Of a stretch of DNA of 7,892 bases, positions 7,052-7,892 are shown piece after piece; the first letter of the stretch is position 1; each line of letters begins with the position of its first letter. The DNA comes from CAYMFD01 sp964389475 (GTDB taxonomy: Bacteria; Bacteroidota; Bacteroidia; Chitinophagales; Saprospiraceae). The translations under genes and the position numbers were made by a program. Location of the stretch: positions 1 through 7,892 of the forward strand of contig CAYMFD010000139.1 of assembly GCA_964389475.1 (NCBI GenBank), read 5' to 3'. The notes beneath the pieces were generated by a model. That model was not told the DNA's origin. It did no database searches and saw only the letters and a list, made by a program, of their open reading frames with translations.

Positions 7052-7067
7052 GACAACTACGGTTGTC
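7052..7067 (+). other. Hairpin with cUACGg tetraloop after the miniprotein
   Basis: GACAAC, loop TACG, GTTGTC: a perfect 6-bp stem capped by C(UACG)G, a member of the extra-stable UNCG tetraloop class when transcribed on the plus strand. On the minus strand the loop would not be of that class, which favours plus-strand RNA. It starts 17 bases after the miniprotein stop. No T-run follows, so it could be a 3'-end stabiliser or part of a larger RNA rather than a classical terminator. Confidence 0.5.
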
Positions 7068-7084
7068 ACGTGGACATTAACCCG

Positions 7085-7122
7085 AGCGAGGGCTAGTTAC
7101 TTGACCGTAGCTAGCCCTCGCT
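7085..7122 (+). terminator. Strong 16-bp hairpin without T-run, possible transcript end
   Basis: AGCGAGGGCTAGTTAC (7085-7100) pairs with GTAGCTAGCCCTCGCT (7107-7122), leaving a six-base loop TTGACC. Fifteen pairs are Watson-Crick and one is U-G (7097 with 7110), which is a pair only on the plus strand; on the minus strand it would be an A-C mismatch. The sequence after it (AATTGTAGG) has no T-run, so it is not a textbook intrinsic terminator. It may end the miniprotein transcript, protect a 3' end after processing, or be the first helix of the structured RNA beginning at 7131. Confidence 0.5.
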
Positions 7123-7130
7123 AATTGTAG

Positions 7131-7246
7131 GGTGCTATGCATTTCGGTCCTCAGGTCCGCTAGGCACCTGCGGTACGGCGAGACTTGTAAAGCTAAACCT
7201 GGGACTTCGATAAAAAGCCGCCTATCAGGACCGAGCAAGAAGCACG
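7131..7246 (+). ncRNA. Candidate structured RNA with three-way junction, family unknown
   Basis: A GC-rich non-coding block that folds by hand into a closed structure. The closing helix is TCGGTCCT (7144-7151) with AGGACCGA (7227-7234), eight perfect pairs at 75 bases separation. It is extended outward by GC/GC (7139-7140 with 7235-7236) and GTGCT (7132-7136) with AGCAC (7241-7245). Inside, CAGGT (7152-7156) pairs ACCTG (7166-7170), stacked directly on the closing helix, and GGCG (7177-7180) pairs CGCC (7219-7222), forming a three-way junction with a purine-rich inner region. No ORF covers it. It could be a stand-alone small RNA or a leader of the kinase gene at 7327; a promoter-like site between them favours the former. 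I compared it by eye with tRNA, tmRNA, RNase P, SRP RNA and common riboswitch motifs and found no match. The plus strand is inferred. Confidence 0.4.
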
Positions 7247-7262
7247 CGGAACAAGAAGCACG
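7236..7262 (+). repeat. 11-bp direct repeat CAAGAAGCACG, two copies 16 bases apart
   Basis: CAAGAAGCACG occurs at 7236-7246 and again at 7252-7262, a period of 16 bases. Both copies contain AGCAC, so either could pair with GTGCT at 7132-7136, the outer helix of the candidate RNA. This may be a chance duplication, a protein-binding pair, or alternative pairing partners. Confidence 0.6.
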
Positions 7263-7265
7263 TTC

Positions 7266-7284
7266 TCGACCACTTTAGTGTCGA
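7266..7284. repeat. Imperfect inverted repeat overlapping the kinase promoter region
   Basis: TCGAC at 7266-7270 and GTCGA at 7280-7284 are perfect inverted arms, continued inward by AC/GT after one bulged C. The repeat overlaps the place where a -33 element for the kinase gene would lie, so an operator is possible; a small hairpin ending the upstream RNA is the alternative. Confidence 0.3.
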
Positions 7285-7302
7285 TAATGGCTATTACCTT
7301 CG
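7274..7302 (+). promoter_or_regulatory. Possible weak promoter for the PfkB-family kinase
   Basis: TACCTTCG at 7295-7302 fits the -7 pattern TAnnTTnG, the same TTCG-ending variant seen before the reductase gene. Seventeen bases upstream lies TTTA (7274-7277), a poor match to TTTG. Transcription would start near 7308-7311, 16-19 bases before the ATG at 7327. Position and -7 match are encouraging, but the -33 match is weak. Confidence 0.3.
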
Positions 7303-7326
7303 CCTACCAAAATTAACAAGACAGAT

Positions 7327-7892
7327 ATGAGCATACTATCGATAGGTACCGTAGCCTTTGACACCATAGAGACCCCACGTGGTCGAGCAGAGAGAGTCAT
7401 AGGTGGTGCCTGTACGTACATCAGTTACGCGGCATCCTACTTTACGGATGACCTCAACATATCAGCCATCGTGGGTGGTGATTTTCCTCAGGCAGAGATC
7501 GATGCCCTCCACCAGCGTGGTGTCAATACGGATGGGCTAGAGATCAAGCAAGATGGGCTGTCGTTTTTCTGGGAGGGTAAGTACCTAGACGATATGAACC
7601 AGCGAGAGACGATCACGACGGACCTTAATGTGCTCGACGACTTTAATCCTGTACTTCCTGACCACTACAAGTCATGCGAGTATGTAATGCTAGGTAACCT
7701 CACGCCAGAGATACAACTGCAGGTCCTCAACCAACTCGACGGCAAGCAAAAGCTCGTCGTCATGGATACGATGAACTTCTGGATAGACATAGCCCTAGAT
7801 GCCCTCAAGGAGGTGATCAGCAAGGTAGATGTACTGACTATTAATGACGAGGAGGCCCGCATGCTCAGTGGTGAGTATTCGCTAGTCAATGC
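7327..7892 (+). CDS. PfkB-family carbohydrate/nucleoside kinase (3' end outside window)
   Basis: The first 188 codons of a ribokinase-like sugar or nucleoside kinase, running off the window end; the family is about 300 residues, so roughly the last third, including the DTxGAGD catalytic-base region, is not visible. The start MSILSIGTVAFDTIETP is the typical first beta strand and substrate-binding region, followed by IGGACTYISYAASYF (about 26-40) with the conserved GG, and IVGGDFP (about 50-56). Near the visible end INDEEARMLSGE is the conserved NxxE segment involved in Mg/phosphate binding. It would transfer phosphate from ATP to a sugar or nucleoside; the substrate cannot be told from this part. 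The ATG at 7327 has no Shine-Dalgarno but gives a family-typical N-terminus. It lies about 80 bases downstream of the candidate structured RNA. Confidence 0.9.
   Translation, partial: MSILSIGTVAFDTIETPRGRAERVIGGACTYISYAASYFTDDLNISAIVGGDFPQAEIDALHQRGVNTDGLEIKQDGLSFFWEGKYLDDMNQRETITTDLNVLDDFNPVLPDHYKSCEYVMLGNLTPEIQLQVLNQLDGKQKLVVMDTMNFWIDIALDALKEVISKVDVLTINDEEARMLSGEYSLVN

Noticed and set aside
7131..7246. Possible SRP (4.5S) RNA because of CAGGTCCG at 7152-7159
   Set aside because: The SRP helix-8 signature continues with GGAAGGAAGCAGC; here it continues with CTAGGCACCTG, lacks the GGAA loop and forms a different hairpin.
7131..7262. tRNA, tmRNA or RNase P RNA in the structured block
   Set aside because: No GGTTCGANTCC T-arm with matching stems, no acceptor-like ends, and no RNase P core motifs were seen.
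7665..7889. 74-codon minus-strand ORF at the window end
   Set aside because: Antisense to the PfkB-family kinase reading frame, which has clear family motifs.

Overview
The window reads like a chromosomal segment of a member of the Bacteroidota, possibly of the Saprospiria type. The main clues are the near absence of Shine-Dalgarno sequences before the genes, a good match upstream of the reductase gene to the Bacteroidota sigma-A promoter (TTTG, 19 bases, TAnnTTnG), and the protein families present. The finer placement is inference from general impression only.

Layout: (1) 41-1354, a two-domain protein joining a PlsC-type acyltransferase to a HAD phosphatase. (2) 1402-2139, a NarL/LuxR-type response regulator with no kinase nearby. 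(3) 2348-3433, a PaaE-like flavin/2Fe-2S reductase with its own predicted promoter. (4) 3479-4846, cofactor-independent phosphoglycerate mutase (gpmI), interrupted by a 100-N assembly gap that almost certainly hides about 240 real bases. It overlaps by 4 bases (5) 4843-5994, a GT4 glycosyltransferase. (6) 5969-6373 on the minus strand, a small cysteine-containing probable lipoprotein, tail-to-tail with the glycosyltransferase and sharing 26 bases with it. (7) 6374-6929, a 556-base stretch with no convincing gene and one perfect AT-rich hairpin. (8) 6930-7034, a 34-residue single-pass membrane miniprotein. (9) 7035-7326, a dense block of RNA-like structure: a cUACGg hairpin, a 16-bp hairpin, a candidate three-way-junction RNA of about 116 nt with an 8-bp closing helix, an 11-bp direct repeat able to compete for the same pairing, and a promoter-like site. 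(10) 7327 to the window edge, the start of a PfkB-family sugar/nucleoside kinase.

Most of the coding genes are ordinary core metabolism, envelope and regulatory genes without an obvious shared pathway; only gpmI and the glycosyltransferase are clearly translationally linked. The part not explained by known families is 6930-7326, where a tiny membrane protein is followed by several stable structures. Two features (a U-G pair inside the long stem and a UNCG-class tetraloop) make better sense as RNA on the plus strand. I could not assign the RNA to a known family by eye. No tRNA, rRNA, insertion sequence or CRISPR array was seen.
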